Origin: Siphonodentalium dalli
Taxonomy: Eukaryota; Mollusca; Scaphopoda; Gadilida; Siphonodentaliidae
Direction of reading: 5' to 3'
DNA: 64,000 bases
Assembly: GCA_032622095.1 (NCBI GenBank)
Contig: CP136062.1
Location: forward strand, 35,216,918 to 35,280,917
The notes beneath the pieces are model-generated. The model was not told the origin of the DNA, did no database searches, and worked only from the letters and a program-made list of their open reading frames with translations. The translations under genes were made by a program, and so were the position numbers. Within the stretch, counting starts at the first letter, position 1; each line of letters starts with the position of its first letter. This document shows, in pieces, positions 61,291 to 64,000 of this stretch.

Positions 61291-64000
61291 GCCGTTTCCG
61301 AGATCTCGTCTGCGCATGCGCGAAGCTGCGCCGCATGGGCTCGCCAATACGACATTGTCGACCGCCTGGTCAAACTACACACACGTACCAACTTTCGTCA
61401 CGATCGGTCGAGAAACGTAGATTTGTATAAATGACATACAGACAGACAGAGGTCTTCAAAATATATAAGACACTAGCCGATGAGACCGGCGTTGTCCGGG
61501 CTATTCAAAAACCAAATTTCAAGTCGATAGCTCTACCCGTTTCCGAGATCTGGTCTGCGCATGCGCGAAGCTGGCGTCGCACGGTCTCGGCGACCCGATA
61601 AAATTCGTATGCGGGGCAATATCCGGGGCAAGATACATTCACATAGCAAATTTCAAGTCGATAGCTCCACCCGTTTCCGAGATCTCGTCTGCGCATGCGC
61701 GAAGATGGCGTCGCACGGGCTCGGCGATCCGATAAAATTCGTATCCGGGGCAAGATACATTCACATAGCAAATTTCAAGTCGATAGCCCCAGCCGTTTCC
61801 GAGATCTCGTCTGCGCATGCGCGAAGTGGGCGCCGCATGGGCTCGCCAATACGACATTGTCGACCGCCTGGTCAAACTACCCACACGTACCAAGTTTCGT
61901 CCCGATCGGTCGAGAAACGTAGATTTGTATAAATGACATACAGACAGACAGAGGTCTTCAAAATATATAAGAGACTAGCCGATGAGCTCGACGTTGTCCG
62001 GACTATTAAAAAACCAAATTTCAAGTCGATAGCTCTACCCGTTTCCGAGATCTGGTCTGCGCATGCGCGAAGCTGGCGTCGCACGGTCTCGGCGACCCGA
62101 TATAATTCGTATGCGGGGCAATATCCGGGGCAAGATACATTCACATAGCAAATTTCAAGTCGATAGCTCCACCCGTTTCCGATATCTCGTCTGCGCATGC
62201 GCGAATCTGGCGTCGCACGGGCTCGACGACCCCATAAAAAATTCGTATCCGGGGCAAGATACATTCACATAGCAAATTTCAAGTCGATAGATCCACCCGT
62301 TTCCGAGATCTCGTCTGCTCATGCGCGAATCGGTCGCCGCACGGGCTCGCCAATACGACAACGACGACCGCATGGTCAAAATACACATACGTACCAAGTT
62401 TCGTCCCGATCGGTCGAGAATCGTCGATTTGTATAAATGACATACATACAGACAGACAGATGTCTTCAAAATATATAGGAGACTAGCCGATGAGCCCGAC
62501 GTTGTCCGGACTATTCAAAAACCAAATTTCAAGTCGATAGCTCTACCCGTTTCCGAGATCTGGTCTGCGCATGCGCGAAGCTGGCGTCGGACGGGCACGA
62601 CGACCCGATAAAATTCGTATCCGGGGCAAGATACATTCACATACGAAATTTCAAGTCGATAGCTCCACACGTTTCCTCCACCCGTTTCCGAGATCTCGTC
62701 TGCGCATGCGCTGCACGGGCGTCGCACGGGCTCGCCAATACGACGTTGACGACCGCCTGGTCAAACTGCACACAAGTACCAAGTTTCGTCCCGATCGGTC
62801 GAGAATCGTAGATTTGTATAAACGTTGTCCGGGCTATTCAAAAACCAAATTTCAAGTCGATAGCTCTACCCGTTTCCGAGATCTGGTCTGCGCATGCGCG
62901 AAGCTGGCGTCGCACGTGCTCGGCGACCCGATAAAATTCGTATCCGGGGCAAGATACATTCACATACCAAATTTCAAGTCGATAGCTCTACCCGTTTCCG
63001 AGATCTCGTCTGCGCATGCGCGAAGCTGGCGTCACACGGGCTCGGCGACCCGATAAAATTCGTATCCGGGGCAAGATACATTCACATAGCAAATTTCAAG
63101 TCGATAGCTCCACCCGTTTCCGAGATCTCGTCTGCGCATGCGCGAATCTGGCGTCGCAGGGGCTCGACGACCCCATAAAAAATTCGTATCCGGGGCAAGA
63201 TACATTCACATAGCAAATTTCAAGTCGATAGCTCCACCCGTTTCCGAGATCTCGTCTGCTCATGCGCGAATCGGTCGCCGCATGGGCTCGCCAATACGAC
63301 ATTGTCGACCGCCTGGTCAAACTACAATCACGTACCAAGATTCGTCCCGATCGGTCGAGAATCGTAGATTTGTATAAGTGACAGACAAACATACATACAG
63401 ACAGACAGAGGTCTTCAAAATATATATGAGACTAGCCGATGAGACCGACGTTGTCCGGGCTATTCAAAAACCAAATTTCAAGTCGATAGCTCCACCCGTT
63501 TCCGAGATCTGGTATACGCATGCGCGAGGCTGGCGTCGCACGGCTCGGCGACCCGATAAAATTCGTATCCGGGGCAAGATACATTCACATAGCAAATTTC
63601 AAGTCGATAGCTCCACCCGTTTCCGAGATCCCGTCTGCGCTTGCGCGAAGCTGGCGTCGCACGGGCTCGGCGATCCGATAAAATTCGTATCCGGGGCAAG
63701 ATACATTCACATAGCAAATTTCAAGTCGATAGCCCCAGCCGTTTCCGAGATCTCGTCAGCGCATGCGCGAAGCGGGCGCCGCATGGGCTCGCCAATACGA
63801 CATTGTCGACCGCCTGGTCAAACTACACACACGTACCAAGTTTCGTCCCGATCGGTCGAGAAACGTAGATTTGTATAAATGACATACAGACAGACAGAGG
63901 TCTTCAAAATATATAAGAGACTAGCCGATGAGCTCGACGTTGTCCGGACTATTCAAAAACCAAATTTCAAGTCGATAGCTCTACCCGTTTCCGAGATCTG

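Larger units (their letters stand above)
34324..64000 (+). repeat. Large composite tandem array with 122-bp monomers (runs off the right edge)
   Basis: About fifty composite units in direct orientation. Each starts GACTAGCCGATGAGCCCGAC, then GTTGTCCGGGCTATTCAAAAAC. One to four 122-bp monomers follow (CAAATTTCAAGTCGATAGCT at one end, TTCGTATCCGGGGCAAGATA at the other, with CTGCGCATGCGCGAAG in the middle). The tail has CGCCAATACGAC, ACCAAGTTTCGTCCCGATCG, GTAGATTTGTATAA, a CAGACAGACAGA microsatellite and TCTTCAAAATATATA. Some units are fused at GTATAAACGTTGTCC, skipping the microsatellite. Because 122 is not a multiple of three, open frames rotate and chain through monomers on both strands (up to 257 codons). 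They share the repeat's peptides and are not genes. No other coding sequence was recognised in the array. Confidence 0.95.

Noticed and set aside
34324-64000. Dozens of open frames of 60-257 codons on both strands (for example plus 57520-58143 and 59221-59994)
   Set aside because: They are translations of the 122-bp monomer in rotating frames. They share the same peptides in all copies, overlap on both strands, and have no recognised domain.
34324-64000. Possible CRISPR array because of regular repeats
   Set aside because: The units are long, contiguous monomers without unique spacers, in an animal-type sequence with no cas genes.

Overview
The window looks like accessory DNA from an animal genome. 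It is AT-rich in the first 34 kb, has split genes with GT-AG introns, and carries microsatellites and many nested transposable elements. The gene types (a C-type lectin exon, an F-box/LRR gene, a Crypton-like tyrosine recombinase, a non-LTR retrotransposon N-terminus with an NPGP motif) fit a marine invertebrate, perhaps a mollusc or other lophotrochozoan. That assignment is inference. No bacterial operons, rRNA genes or CRISPR arrays were seen.

Layout. 1-14.5 kb: a C-type lectin terminal exon (1216-1418), an inverted pair of short related coding fragments (2530-2633 and 4303-4417), a fold-back element (6694-7394), a degenerate ~145-bp tandem repeat ending in CAGA microsatellites (about 7.9-9.6 kb), and a 28-bp minisatellite (11488-12549). 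14.5-18.7 kb: an unidentified coiled-coil ORF on the minus strand, split by a 2.97-kb element (14937-17907). That element has imperfect inverted termini, an 8-bp target duplication, a tyrosine recombinase gene and a perfect 63-bp-arm palindrome. Removing the element and one duplication copy rejoins the host frame.

24.0-30.4 kb: the C-terminal coding end of a non-LTR retrotransposon (minus strand) is interrupted by a 5.84-kb DNA transposon (24176-30018). This has exact 40-bp terminal inverted repeats and seven copies of a 21-bp subterminal motif. It encodes a spliced F-box/LRR protein and, nine bases after that stop codon, a large transposase-like protein resembling the DUF7869 family, which carries a probable one-base frameshift. 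This two-gene transposon with an F-box/LRR passenger is the most interesting coding system in the window.

33.3-64 kb: a 1-kb repeat element leads directly into a tandem array of at least 29.7 kb that runs off the right edge. Its basic unit is a 122-bp monomer, one to four copies of which sit between a conserved head and a conserved tail ending in a CAGA microsatellite. Several successive composites are duplicated again as higher-order repeats of 2904, about 3812, 1932 and 1851 bp. A solo copy lies at 22163-22372, so the family is dispersed. Nearly every monomer carries a GCGCATGCGC palindrome matching the NRF1 consensus. The many 60-257-codon open frames here are translations of the repeat, not genes.
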